Positions 46,267 through 54,793 of a DNA stretch of 64,000 nt are shown one piece after another (position 1 is the stretch's first letter; every line of letters starts with the position of its first letter). The DNA is taken from positions 412,112 through 476,111 of the forward strand of contig NZ_JADJNN010000038.1 of NCBI RefSeq assembly GCF_016714285.1, in the 5' to 3' direction. Source of the DNA: Nannocystis sp. (GTDB lineage: Bacteria; Myxococcota_A; Polyangia; Nannocystales; Nannocystaceae). Under the pieces are notes generated by a model, which was not told where the DNA came from, ran no database searches, and saw only the letters and a list, made by a program, of their open reading frames with translations. The position numbers and the translations under genes were made by a program.

Positions 46267-47427
46267 GTGACCTCGCGCGATCCCCAGCAGGGCCTGTTCA
46301 CGCTGCTCGAGGCGGCGGTCGCCGCGGGCACCTTCCCGGGCTGCGTGGCGCTGGTGTGGCGCGACGGGGCGCTGCTCTACCACGAGGCGCACGGGCACTT
46401 CGCAACCCATCCAGACGGGCCGGAGCGCTTCCGCGGGGTCACGCGCGAGGCGGTGTACGACCTGGCCTCGCTGACCAAGGTGCTGTGCACCACGACGCTC
46501 GCGGCGATCGCCGTGTCGGAGCGGCGGGTGGGGCTCGATGACCTTGTGCCGGCGCCGTGGTCGGCGGCGTGTCCGGGGGCGACGCTCGGGCAGCTGCTCA
46601 CGCACAGCGGCGGGCTGGCGGCGCACCGCGAGTACTTCGCGGAGCTCGGGCGGCGCGGGCCGGGCGAGCGGGTGCTGGGGCTGGTGTGCGCGACGCCGCC
46701 GGTCCACGCCGCGGGCACGCACACGATCTACAGCGACCTCGGGTTGATGATCGTCGGCGCGTGGCTCGAGCGGCTGTTCGATGCGCCGCTCGACCGGGTG
46801 TTCGCCGACCGCGTGGCGTGGCCGCTCGGGCTCGACGCGGGGGTGGTGCCGCGGCTCGGCTTTCATCGCCTCCAGGGCGCGCGCGGGGCGGCGCCGGCCG
46901 AGCAGGGGCTGGTCGTGCCGACGGAGGTGTACGACCCGTCGTTGCATCCGCACGGGGTGCCGAGCTGGTTCGCTTGCCGGGCGCCGCTGCGGGCGGCGCA
47001 TTATGAGGTGCACGACGACAACGCCTTCGTGATGAACGGGGTGGCCGGGCACGCGGGGCTGTTCGGCGACGCCGGGGCGGTGCTCGAGCTCGGGCGGGCG
47101 TGGTTGCAGGGCGGGCTGCCGGGGCTGGACGACCGCTCGCGCCTGGGCTTCCTCGAGCATCGCTCGCCGGTCCCGGGTTCGACGCGGCGGCTCGGTTGGG
47201 ACAGCCCGAGCCCGGACGGCAGCGGGAGCACGGGGGTGGCGCTGTCGCAGGAGGCTTCCGGGCATCTGGGCTACACCGGGACGAGCTTGTGGATCGACCC
47301 GCACCCGCCGGACGGGCGCGGGCCGGTGATCGTCGTGTTGCTCAGCAATCGGGTGCACCCGACCCGCGACAACCCTGCGATTGTGCAGCTGCGGCCGAGC
47401 TTTCATCGCGCGGCCGTGCTGCTGTGA
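46267..47427 (+). CDS. Serine hydrolase, class C beta-lactamase/esterase family
   Basis: 386 residues. GTG start. SxxK catalytic pair S68/K71 in ASLTKV, Tyr155 in YSD, and a HTG-like G335-Y-T-G338 in the third box, as in class C-type serine beta-lactamase-related enzymes and esterases. No signal peptide, so cytosolic. GHAGLFGDAGAVLELGRAWL and a bulky C-terminal part resemble the family I beta-lactamase-like N-acyl amino acid esterases. Substrate unknown. Confidence 0.82.
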   Translation: MTSRDPQQGLFTLLEAAVAAGTFPGCVALVWRDGALLYHEAHGHFATHPDGPERFRGVTREAVYDLASLTKVLCTTTLAAIAVSERRVGLDDLVPAPWSAACPGATLGQLLTHSGGLAAHREYFAELGRRGPGERVLGLVCATPPVHAAGTHTIYSDLGLMIVGAWLERLFDAPLDRVFADRVAWPLGLDAGVVPRLGFHRLQGARGAAPAEQGLVVPTEVYDPSLHPHGVPSWFACRAPLRAAHYEVHDDNAFVMNGVAGHAGLFGDAGAVLELGRAWLQGGLPGLDDRSRLGFLEHRSPVPGSTRRLGWDSPSPDGSGSTGVALSQEASGHLGYTGTSLWIDPHPPDGRGPVIVVLLSNRVHPTRDNPAIVQLRPSFHRAAVLL

Positions 47428-47500
47428 ATGGCGATCATGCGTGGCGGTCGTGCCGCTGCGAGCCGCGGTCCTGCGTTGCCCCGGTTGCTGTGAATGGCGA

Positions 47501-47809
47501 TCACCCGTGGGTCGGGCGGCGCAGCTCGCCGAGCTGACGGCGCACGAAGTAGGCGAGCATCCCGATCGACCCGAGCAGCAGCGTCGCGGCGATGAAGGGC
47601 CGGATGTCGATCCCGCGTCGGCGCGCGTCGGGGACGGCGAGCACCAGGAAGCCGATCAGCGCGAGCACGAGGTCGAGGAACACCTGCAGGGCCCAGCCGC
47701 CCACCATGTGCGCCGGGATGAAGCCCAGCAGCCCATGCTCGATGACCACGAGCGCGGTGTAGACGGTGAAGGCGACGAGGGCGACCAGCGGGAGCGCGAG
47801 CTTTTTCAT
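47501..47809 (-). CDS. Small hypothetical membrane protein
   Basis: 102 residues. Three predicted helices (LALPLVALVAFTVYTALVVI, ALQVFLDLVLALIGFLVLAV, FIAATLLLGSIGMLAYFV) with a charged DARRRGIDIR loop. The topology resembles DUF2834 proteins, weakly. Divergent from the XRE regulator. Function unknown. Confidence 0.6.
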   Translation of the reverse strand: MKKLALPLVALVAFTVYTALVVIEHGLLGFIPAHMVGGWALQVFLDLVLALIGFLVLAVPDARRRGIDIRPFIAATLLLGSIGMLAYFVRRQLGELRRPTHG

Positions 47810-47897
47810 GGCCCGAGGGTGCACGCCTGATGGCAGCCGGACCATGACCTCCGAGGTAATGCCGGCCTTCCCCGGGTCTTGGTATCCTGGGGCTGCG

Positions 47898-48707
47898 ATG
47901 GCCGACCTGAGCCACACGAGCCGCTTTGGTCCGCTGTTGCGCGAGTGGCGGCTCGCCCGACGACTCACGCAGGAGGCGCTCGCCGAGCAGGCCGAGGTCT
48001 CGACGCGGCACCTCAGCTTCCTCGAGACCGGTCGATCGCAGGCCAGCCGGGAGATGGCGCTGGTCCTCGGCAACGCCCTCGATCTGCCGCTGCGCGAGCG
48101 CAACGCCCTGCTCGTGGCGGCCGGCTTCGCGGCGGTGTACCGCGAGACCTCGCTCGACGCGGAGCCGATGCTGCATGTACGTCGCGCGCTCGACCGCATG
48201 CTCGCGCAGCAGGAGCCGTATCCCGCGCTGGTCCTCGATCGCATGTGGAACCTGCTGCGCATGAACGAGGGCGGCGCCCGCCTGTTCGCCCGCCTGTTCG
48301 GCGCTCGCATGCCCGGGCCCGAGGTGATCGGCAACCTCGCGCACGCCCTCTTCCACCCAGAGGGGCTGCGCGAGAGGATCGTCGACTGGCCGGCGTTCGC
48401 GGCCTTGATGGCCGAGCGGCTGCACCGCGACGCCGCCAGCGACCCGAGCCCCGACGGGCTACGGGCGCTGCGGGACGCCGTGCTCGCCTACCCGGGCGTG
48501 CCAGCGGCGCTGCGAGTGCCGGTGATCGATCGCGTGCCGCCGATCGCGGTGGCGGTGCATGTGCGGGCGCCCGACGGCGGCGAGGCCCGCATCTTCACCA
48601 TGCTCGCCACCCTCGGCACGCCGCTGGACGTGACCGCCGAGGAGCTGCGGGTCGAGCTGTACTTCCCGCTCGACGACGCGAGCGACGCGTTCTTGCGGGC
48701 GTGTTGA
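47898..48707 (+). CDS. XRE-family regulator with MmyB-like C-terminal domain
   Basis: 269 residues. N-terminal HTH (LLREWRLARRLTQEALAEQA then EVSTRHLSFLETGRSQASRE), then a PAS-like MmyB ligand-binding domain with LVLDRMWNLLRMNEGGARLF and ALFHPEGLRERIVDWPAFAA. Members often bind fatty acids or flavonoid-like ligands and control nearby transport genes. Here the divergent small membrane protein gene is the obvious target (inference). Confidence 0.85.
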   Translation: MADLSHTSRFGPLLREWRLARRLTQEALAEQAEVSTRHLSFLETGRSQASREMALVLGNALDLPLRERNALLVAAGFAAVYRETSLDAEPMLHVRRALDRMLAQQEPYPALVLDRMWNLLRMNEGGARLFARLFGARMPGPEVIGNLAHALFHPEGLRERIVDWPAFAALMAERLHRDAASDPSPDGLRALRDAVLAYPGVPAALRVPVIDRVPPIAVAVHVRAPDGGEARIFTMLATLGTPLDVTAEELRVELYFPLDDASDAFLRAC

Positions 48708-48730
48708 GCCCGGTCCGCGGCGGGGGCCCG

Positions 48731-48835
48731 TACGTGTGAGCGGGCCCGAGCGTGCGAACGGGCCCGCGGCGGGCCGCGCGTGCGAACGGGTCCGCGTGTG
48801 TGAGGGCCCGAGCGTGTGAGGGGGCCCGTGGGGCC
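48731..48835. repeat. Imperfect tandem repeat between convergent genes
   Basis: Five loosely matching units of a CGTGYGARCGGGYCCG motif, about 17-26 bp apart, lie between the XRE gene and the end of recA. GGCCCGC-G-GCGGGCC in the middle can form a short hairpin. Units vary too much in length for a CRISPR; no spacers. Confidence 0.55.
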
Positions 48836-48845
48836 CGTGGCTGGC

Positions 48846-49916
48846 TCAGGCGGCCTGGGCTGGCTCGCCGGCGCTGGTGCCGGTGACGCTGAGGTCGGCC
48901 ATGGCGCGGGCGAGCAGGGCGTCGCGCTCGGGGATGTGCTGGGCCAGCCACTCGAGCAAGTTGGCGCGGCCCTGGCCGATGCGCTGGTCGCCGAGGGAGA
49001 ACCAGCTGCCGGCCTTGACGATCACGTCGCGCTCGAGGGCCCAGTCGAGGACCTCGGCGTTGCGGTTGATGCCGGTGCCGAAGGCGATCTCGAACTGGGC
49101 CTCGGTGAAGGGCGGGGCGCACTTGTTCTTGACGACCTTGACGCGGGCGCGGGTGGCGACGGCGTCCTCGCCATCCTTGACGGTGGCGATCCTGCGGATG
49201 TCGAGGCGGACGCTGGCGAAGTACTTGAGGGCGTTGCCGCCGGTGGTCGTCTCCGGGGAGCCGAAGGTGACGCCGATCTTGTGGCGCAGCTGGTTGATGA
49301 AGACCACGAGGGTGTTGGTCTGATGGGCGATGCCGGAGACCTTGCGCATCGCCTGGCTCATCAGGCGGGCCTGGAGGCCGAGGTGCTGGTCGCCCATGTC
49401 GCCCTCGAGCTCGGCGCGGGGGATGAGGGCGGCGACCGAGTCGACGACGATGAGGCCGACGCCGCCGGTGCGCGCGAGGGTGTCGACGATGTCGAGGGCC
49501 TGCTCGCCGCAGTCGGGCTGGGAGACCAGGAGGTCCTCGAGCTTGACGCCGAGGCGGGCGGCGTACTTGACGTCGAGCGCGTGCTCGGCGTCGATGAAGG
49601 CGCAGACGAGGCCGGCGCGCTGGGCCTCGGCGATCGCGTGCAGCGTGAGGGTGGTCTTGCCGGAGGACTCGGGGCCGTAGATCTCGACGATGCGGCCGCG
49701 CGGGAGGCCGCCGACGCCGAGCGCCTTGTCGAGGTTGAGCGAGCCGGTCGAGACGACCTCGATGTTGGGGCGCTCGCCGGGGTCGCCGCCCAGCGCCATG
49801 ATCGCGCCCTTGCCGAAGCGCTGGACGATCGCGTCGATCGCCTTGCCGATGATCGAGCGGACCTCGCCGCCGGTGTGAGAGTCAGAGGATTTGGAGGTGG
49901 AACGAAGGACTGCCAT
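48846..49916 (-). CDS. recA: RecA recombinase
   Basis: 356 residues. Walker A GPESSGKT at 81-88, LIVVDSVAALIPRAELEGDM for Walker B and L1, and FINQLRHKIGVTFGSPETTT covering L2, all matching RecA. Catalyses strand exchange and co-protease activation in the SOS response. The C-terminus is short and Ala-rich. A palindrome CTGTCTTTTCGGACAG lies 39-54 nt upstream of the start and fits CTGT-N8-ACAG, the core format of the E. coli LexA box; a LexA-type control is possible but not shown. Confidence 0.97.
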   Translation of the reverse strand: MAVLRSTSKSSDSHTGGEVRSIIGKAIDAIVQRFGKGAIMALGGDPGERPNIEVVSTGSLNLDKALGVGGLPRGRIVEIYGPESSGKTTLTLHAIAEAQRAGLVCAFIDAEHALDVKYAARLGVKLEDLLVSQPDCGEQALDIVDTLARTGGVGLIVVDSVAALIPRAELEGDMGDQHLGLQARLMSQAMRKVSGIAHQTNTLVVFINQLRHKIGVTFGSPETTTGGNALKYFASVRLDIRRIATVKDGEDAVATRARVKVVKNKCAPPFTEAQFEIAFGTGINRNAEVLDWALERDVIVKAGSWFSLGDQRIGQGRANLLEWLAQHIPERDALLARAMADLSVTGTSAGEPAQAA

Positions 49917-49954
49917 GCCGGCCGCGATTGCGCGGGGCGTGCCGGCACGGCGGG

Positions 49955-49970
49955 CTGTCTTTTCGGACAG
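49955..49970. promoter_or_regulatory. Palindrome upstream of recA, LexA-box-like
   Basis: CTGTCTTTTCGGACAG has CTGT-N8-ACAG spacing and one mismatch to the CTGTCC-N4-GGACAG family. Its position 39 bp before the recA start fits an operator. It may instead be an incidental member of the dispersed family. Confidence 0.4.
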
Positions 49971-49990
49971 TTAGGCGCGGCGTGACGCGG

Positions 49991-50036
49991 CGTCTGGCCA
50001 GCGGGCGGGCCGGGTGGCCCGCCCGCTGGCCAGACG
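49991..50036. terminator. Strong GC-rich hairpin between two minus-strand genes
   Basis: Perfect 21-bp inverted repeat (arms 49991-50011 and 50016-50036) with a GGGT loop. It lies 59 bp past the stop of the Cys-rich gene at 50095 and before recA. No T tract follows, so it may stall polymerase or act with Rho, or shield recA from read-through. Confidence 0.55.
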
Positions 50037-50094
50037 ACGAAGGCGCGGGGACCCGGAGGTCGCCCGCGCCTGGTTCACGCTGGAGGGGCCGGGC

Positions 50095-51615
50095 TCAGCC
50101 GCACAGGCCGCTGCACTCGGTCGTGCAGGCGTTGTCGCAGATGCAGGAGATCTGCGCGTTGTAGAGGTCGATGGTCTCCTGGGTCACGCCCTCGAGGCAG
50201 GCGTCCTGGCAGGCCTGGGTGCCGCAGGCGGTGAAGCACTTCTCGAAGGCCTTGCACGCGGGGTCGGCGGCGCAGGCATCGTTCGCGCCCTTGCAGACGC
50301 CGAGCTCCGCGTCGGCGGCGCAGGCGTTGCAGGCGTTGGCGCCGATGCAGGCGCCCTCCTCGCAGGTGTCGTCGCCCACACAGGCCTTGTTGCAGCCGCC
50401 GCAGTTGGCGTTGTCGTACTGCACGTCGACGCACTGCTCGTTGCACACCGCCTCACCAAAGTCGCAGCCCTGGAAGGCGTGGTACTCGGTGGAGCTGGTG
50501 ATGATCTGCAGGAAGCCGATCGGCTGGACGGTGATGCCGGTGAGCTGGCCCTTGGTGGTCAGGTCCTTGTAGAGGTCGGTGCGCTGGCGCTGGACCGAGA
50601 GGGTGAGGGCCGAGATGTCCTCGCCGTCGATCGCGGCCTTGAGCGCCTCGCGCGGGACGTCGAACTTGCCGCTGGCGTCGTCGGCCTTGCAGGTGATCGT
50701 GCCGGTCGTGAAGTTGGGGCTGGTGACGGAGGCGGTGATGGTGACGCTGCCGCTGCCAGGGGTCCACTTGACCGGGAGGGGGCCGTTGCCGAACACGGCG
50801 GAGAAGCCGAGGGTGTCGAGCTTGGGGCTGGTCTGGATGAAGTCGGTGCCGGTGAACTCCTTCTCGAACTTCTCAAAGCCGGCGTTGCTGGCCCCGCTGG
50901 CCTGGACCTTGGCGGAGGCGCCGGGGGCGAAGGGCGAGGCGTTGTCGTCGCTCATGAACCCGTAGGGCGGGAACAGGGTGATCGGGATCGGGGTGCCGAG
51001 GAAGGTGAGGGCGCCGGCGTCGAAGCTCTCGAGCTTCTTGCAGCCGGCGTTGCCCGGCGAGGGGAAGTAACAGACCTCGCCGTCGCCGCACTGGGCGTCG
51101 CAGATCGGCTGGCAGACGGACTTGCAGCTGTCGTTGAAGCCGCAGTACTCGTCGGGGTTGCAGCCGCCGCCGCCACAGTCGGGGAGGAGGTTGATCTGGC
51201 AGCCGGCGACGGTCTTGGTGCAGGCCCCGCCCGCGCCGCCGCCGTCGACGTCGGGGATGAAGAAGGCGCTGACGGCCGGGGCCGTGACGCCGCCGGCGGC
51301 CGGGTGGCTCTCGCCGAGGAAGATCGTGCCGAGCGCGTGCGGGCCGTCGTCGACGCCGGTGTCGGTGGTGGGGTCGCCAGTCGGGTCGCCAGTCGGGTCG
51401 CCAGTGGGATCACCGGTGGGGTCGCCAGTCGGGTCGCCAGTTGGGTTGCCAGTCGGGCTGCCGCTGGTCGGGGTGCTGTCAGTGCCAGCGTCGGTGGCGC
51501 TGCCCTCGGTGGCGGTGTCGGTATCAGCGGAGCCGCCGTCCTTGCAGGCCGGGAGGGTGAAGAGGCTGGCCGCGACGAGGGCGGCGGAGGAGAGCGAGAG
51601 GTGCTTGTAAATCAC
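50095..51615 (-). CDS. Cys-rich exported lipoprotein with PTGD repeats
   Basis: 506 residues. GTG start at 51613-51615 with AGGA 10 nt before it. Signal peptide ending in LPAC (lipobox). A linker with seven PTGD/PTGN units encoded by a 12-bp repeat (51366-51450) follows. The N-terminal region has CGGGGCNPDEYCG and CQPICDAQCGDGEVC. The middle is beta-rich (GTIFLGESHPAAGGVTAP), and the C-terminus has about 16 Cys (CNEQCVDVQYDNANCGGCNK, CFTACGTQACQDACLEGV). A calpain-like or enzyme motif was not seen. Probably a surface protein; function unknown. Confidence 0.75.
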   Translation of the reverse strand: MIYKHLSLSSAALVAASLFTLPACKDGGSADTDTATEGSATDAGTDSTPTSGSPTGNPTGDPTGDPTGDPTGDPTGDPTGDPTTDTGVDDGPHALGTIFLGESHPAAGGVTAPAVSAFFIPDVDGGGAGGACTKTVAGCQINLLPDCGGGGCNPDEYCGFNDSCKSVCQPICDAQCGDGEVCYFPSPGNAGCKKLESFDAGALTFLGTPIPITLFPPYGFMSDDNASPFAPGASAKVQASGASNAGFEKFEKEFTGTDFIQTSPKLDTLGFSAVFGNGPLPVKWTPGSGSVTITASVTSPNFTTGTITCKADDASGKFDVPREALKAAIDGEDISALTLSVQRQRTDLYKDLTTKGQLTGITVQPIGFLQIITSSTEYHAFQGCDFGEAVCNEQCVDVQYDNANCGGCNKACVGDDTCEEGACIGANACNACAADAELGVCKGANDACAADPACKAFEKCFTACGTQACQDACLEGVTQETIDLYNAQISCICDNACTTECSGLCG

Positions 51616-51769
51616 GGTACGTTCCTGAGGTTCGATGCGTCGACACGCGGGCACGCGCGGTGCCTGCCGGCGCAAGGGGGGGAGCGCCGTCGACGTTGAG
51701 GCGGGCGAAACTACGCAGATGGAAGGGGGCCGTCCACCCCGCGGGCTGCGCGTTATCGCGTGAGGATCT

Positions 51770-52867
51770 TCATTTGGCTCGGCCGCCGGCGAAGCTGCTG
51801 ACCATGTGGAGATAGACGAGGTCGAGCTCGGCGCGGCTGGCCTCCATGCCGTTCTCGGCGATCATGCGGAGGATGAGGTTCTTGACCTCGTCAGCGCTGG
51901 TGGGTGGCTGGGCGTCGATATCGCCGAGTTCGTGGCACTGCGAGCAGACCGTCTCGTAGGTCTTTTTGGCCTCGGCGGGGTCGAATGGCGGCAGCTCGAG
52001 CGGGCCCGCGGGGGCGCCGCTGGGGCTCGCTGGGGCGACGGCGTTGGCCTCCTGACGCACGTCGGCGAGGGCGGCGACCTTCTTCTGATCCTGCGTGCGC
52101 TTGTCCCGGACTGACTTCTGGAGGTCGCCGCTGATGGCGATGAGGTAGCCGGTGACGAGGTAGAGCTCGCCGAGCGCCATGGGCTCGCTGAAGCTCGGCT
52201 TCTGGGCCATGCGCTCGACGGTCTTCCACCAGCCGGAGGGGCTGCGGGGCTGGACGAGGATCGTCTTGAGGTCGTGGCAGACGACACACTTGGTGACGAG
52301 CACGTCGCGACCCTCGCGCAGACCGTAGGGGCTCGCGATCTCGGCGAGGTCGGCGTTGTCGGGGAGCTCGGCGAGCGGGAGCAGGGTCGCGAGGCGGGCG
52401 CGGCTGGCCTCGCTGTACACGCCGGCGCCGGCGGCCGAGCGGGCCAGGCTGAACTCGCGCAGACCGAAGGGGATCGAGAGGCCGCAGAGCAGGACGGTGC
52501 AGGTCAGGAGCAGCACGCCGAGGATGGGCATCCACTCCTCGAGGTGGCGGAAGAAGCGGATGATCGAGATCTTGACCAGCAAGATGACGCCGATCGTCAG
52601 GCCGAGGCACATGTGGACGACGGTGCGGGGCGGCAGCTCGACCTGGTAATTCCACAGGCGAGGGATCATCTCCCACATCATCACCACGTAGATGATCGTG
52701 TACGCCCAGCCGAGGACCCGGTGCAGGCGCATCAGGGCCGGCGGGGCGGCGCTGGTGCGGGTCGCCTTGTCGAAGGGATAGCCCCACAGGTGGAACATCA
52801 GGAACACCGCCGCGAAGGCGGTGATCAGGAAGAGGAGGCCGAGGGTGACGCTGAGGGCGATGTCCAT
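51770..52867 (-). CDS. Membrane-anchored di-haem cytochrome c protein, paralogue
   Basis: 365 residues from an ATG at 52865-52867. Its four N-terminal helices match those of the protein at 3408-4904 closely (FAAVFLMFHLWGYPFDKATR is shared). Two c-haem sites remain: CVVCH about 194-198 and CSQCH about 308-312. It ends in YLHMVSSFAGGRAK, where the longer paralogue goes on into a Pro/Lys linker and a third cytochrome. This looks like a complete shorter form rather than a truncation because the frame is clean and ends at a normal stop. It is divergent from the ATP-grasp gene. Confidence 0.85.
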   Translation of the reverse strand: MDIALSVTLGLLFLITAFAAVFLMFHLWGYPFDKATRTSAAPPALMRLHRVLGWAYTIIYVVMMWEMIPRLWNYQVELPPRTVVHMCLGLTIGVILLVKISIIRFFRHLEEWMPILGVLLLTCTVLLCGLSIPFGLREFSLARSAAGAGVYSEASRARLATLLPLAELPDNADLAEIASPYGLREGRDVLVTKCVVCHDLKTILVQPRSPSGWWKTVERMAQKPSFSEPMALGELYLVTGYLIAISGDLQKSVRDKRTQDQKKVAALADVRQEANAVAPASPSGAPAGPLELPPFDPAEAKKTYETVCSQCHELGDIDAQPPTSADEVKNLILRMIAENGMEASRAELDLVYLHMVSSFAGGRAK

Positions 52868-52936
52868 GGCGAGGGCCGGGAACTTACACCGCGTCCACCC
52901 TTGACGTCCGTGGCGCGCCGGGCGTAGAGACTTTTT

Positions 52937-53938
52937 GTGCGTATCTGCGTGCTCTACTCGGAGGCGGATCCCGAAGACGGTGAGGACTACGGCTGTGATC
53001 CGTCGATCTACATGCCAGAGCACAGCTGGGAGAGCCACGCGCTGCGGCGCGACAGCTCGGTGCGCGAGGTGAAGGCGCTGGCGAAGCGGGGCTTCGACGT
53101 GTTCCTGAACCTCTGCGACGGGGCCAGGGGCCAGGACCGGGCCGGCATCGAGGTGGTGCAGACGCTGCACCAGCTCGGCGTGGCGTACACCGGCGCCGAC
53201 GAGGCGTTCTTCGAGCCGACCCGCGAGGCGATGAAGGCGGCCTGCAAGACGCACGGGGTGGCCGTGCCAGGCACGGTGTTCGCCAGCGACCTGGCGACCG
53301 CGGCGACCGCGGCGGAGCTGCTGCGCTTCCCGATGATCGTCAAGCACCCGTGCAGCTACGCGAGCGTCGGCCTGACCCGCGAGTCGCGGGTCGTGGACCG
53401 CGAGCAGCTGCTGAAGCAGGCCGCCCGCAACATCGAACAATACGGGCGCGCGCTGATCGAGGAGTTCATCGATGGGCGCGAGTTCACGGTGCTGGTCGCG
53501 GAGAACCCGGGCAACCCGCGCGAGCCGGTCGCGTTCGTGCCGGCCGAGTTCGGCTTCCCGCCGGGCGAGTGCTTCAAGCACTACGATATGAAGTGGGTCG
53601 ACTATCACCAGATGACGTGGTCGCCGGTCGCCGATGAGCTGCTGGCGGCCCGCCTGAAGGACATGTCGCGCAAGCAATTCGTCGGCCTCGGGGGCTGCAG
53701 CTACGGCCGCTGCGACATCCGCATGGACGCCCGCGGCGACCTCTACATGCTGGAGATCAACCCCAACTGCGGGGTGTTCTATCCGCCCGAGGACCCGGGC
53801 AGCGCCGACGTGATCCTCGCGGCCGACCCGGCCGGGCATCGCGGCTTCCTCGAGCTGATCTTCGCGTCGGCGGCCCGGCGTCAGCGCGTCCGGCCGCGTC
53901 GTCGCGCGGCGATGGTGGCGGACGCCGGTCTGTCCTGA
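52937..53938 (+). CDS. ATP-grasp ligase related to D-Ala-D-Ala ligase
   Basis: 333 residues. GTG start. Rossmann-like N-terminal domain (CVLYSEADPEDGEDYG) and ATP-grasp fold: GVAYTGADEAFFEPTREAMK at the hinge, FPMIVKHPCSYASVGLT as the ATP-binding Lys loop, RALIEEFIDGREFTVLV, and DARGDLYMLEINPNCGVFYP with the metal-binding Glu and Asn. It lacks the standard Ddl SGS loop, so the acceptor may be another amino acid or peptide. The stop codon lies inside a dispersed palindrome, the first of three in tandem. Confidence 0.8.
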   Translation: MRICVLYSEADPEDGEDYGCDPSIYMPEHSWESHALRRDSSVREVKALAKRGFDVFLNLCDGARGQDRAGIEVVQTLHQLGVAYTGADEAFFEPTREAMKAACKTHGVAVPGTVFASDLATAATAAELLRFPMIVKHPCSYASVGLTRESRVVDREQLLKQAARNIEQYGRALIEEFIDGREFTVLVAENPGNPREPVAFVPAEFGFPPGECFKHYDMKWVDYHQMTWSPVADELLAARLKDMSRKQFVGLGGCSYGRCDIRMDARGDLYMLEINPNCGVFYPPEDPGSADVILAADPAGHRGFLELIFASAARRQRVRPRRRAAMVADAGLS

Positions 53939-54059
53939 GGGACAGCTTAGGATCTTCGGCGGGCGGTGATGGTGGCTGAGGTCGGTCTGTCCTGAGGGAC
54001 AGCTTAGGATCTCCGGCGGGCGGCGACGGTGGCTGAGGTCGGTCTGTCCTGAGGGACAG
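53930..54059. repeat. Three 57-bp tandem units, each with the palindrome
   Basis: CTGTCCTGAGGGACAG starts at 53930, 53987 and 54044, exactly 57 bp apart. The intervening sequence (CTTAGGATCTTCGGCGGGCG and following) is nearly identical. The first unit holds the stop of the ATP-grasp gene, and the third is followed at once by the stop (54061-54063) of the convergent membrane-protein gene. Confidence 0.85.
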
Positions 54060-54060
54060 G

Positions 54061-54663
54061 TTACGATTGCACGCCGCGCAGGCGGGCGAACACCGCGAGG
54101 TGGGCGAGGATCACGGTCGGCACCACGAAGAGCGGGAGCAGGGCCATGCCCGGCAGCGCGAAGGCGGCGAACATGTCGCGGCGCCCGAGCCCGAGGATGA
54201 GCCACTGGGCGGTGGCCACGACGAGCAGGATGTCGAGCAGGGCGAGGCCGTTCCATAGCAGGACCAGGCGGCGGCGCAGGGGCGTGCGTGCGGGGAGGCA
54301 GGCGATCGCCGCGAGGGCGCCGAGGCCCGCGGCGAGGTCGCCCCAGCCGGCGAGGTCGGCGAACTCGTGCGGCAGGCGGCCCTGCCCGGCGAGCACGAGG
54401 AAGGCGGCGCCGATCGGGGCGCGCAGGGCCTGATAGAAGATCAGGCCGCGCAGCGGGAGGGCCTGCGTCCAGGCGCGCAGGCCGGGCGAGCGGGCGTGGG
54501 CGAGGAGGCCGAGGCCGACGCCGCCGACGATCCCGAGGATCGCCAGCGGCGGGCCGACGCGGGGGATGGCGCCGGCGAGGGCGAGGACGACGGCGAGGGC
54601 GAACCAGGCGAGCAGGGCGAGGGCCGGGCTGACGAGGGGGCGGAGAGCGGCGATCGTGGTCAT
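54061..54663 (-). CDS. Hypothetical multi-pass membrane protein
   Basis: 200 residues with about six helices (for example LALLAWFALAVVLALAGAIP, LAILGIVGGVGLGLLA, WNGLALLDILLVVATAQWLI). No family motif recognised; reminiscent of small putative transporters. Stop abuts the tandem palindrome repeats. It is divergent from the histidine kinase gene. Confidence 0.65.
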   Translation of the reverse strand: MTTIAALRPLVSPALALLAWFALAVVLALAGAIPRVGPPLAILGIVGGVGLGLLAHARSPGLRAWTQALPLRGLIFYQALRAPIGAAFLVLAGQGRLPHEFADLAGWGDLAAGLGALAAIACLPARTPLRRRLVLLWNGLALLDILLVVATAQWLILGLGRRDMFAAFALPGMALLPLFVVPTVILAHLAVFARLRGVQS

Positions 54664-54793
54664 GCGGTGTCGCCTTCCAAGGTCTGTGCCAGCGGGATGA
54701 CGTGGTGTGGCGGGGCCCGGGTGTCGTGGTTCCGACGATCGCTGTCGGATCTCCGACAGCGCGGCGGTGCGAGGCGCTTGCTACCATCGCGGC

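Noticed and set aside
48731..48835. Possible CRISPR array
   Set aside because: Units are degenerate, of uneven length, without unique spacers of constant size, and no cas genes are in the window.
51366..51450. 12-bp tandem repeat as a mobile or regulatory element
   Set aside because: It simply encodes the PTGD linker of a lipoprotein, in frame, like the other Thr/Ser/Gly/Pro linkers here.
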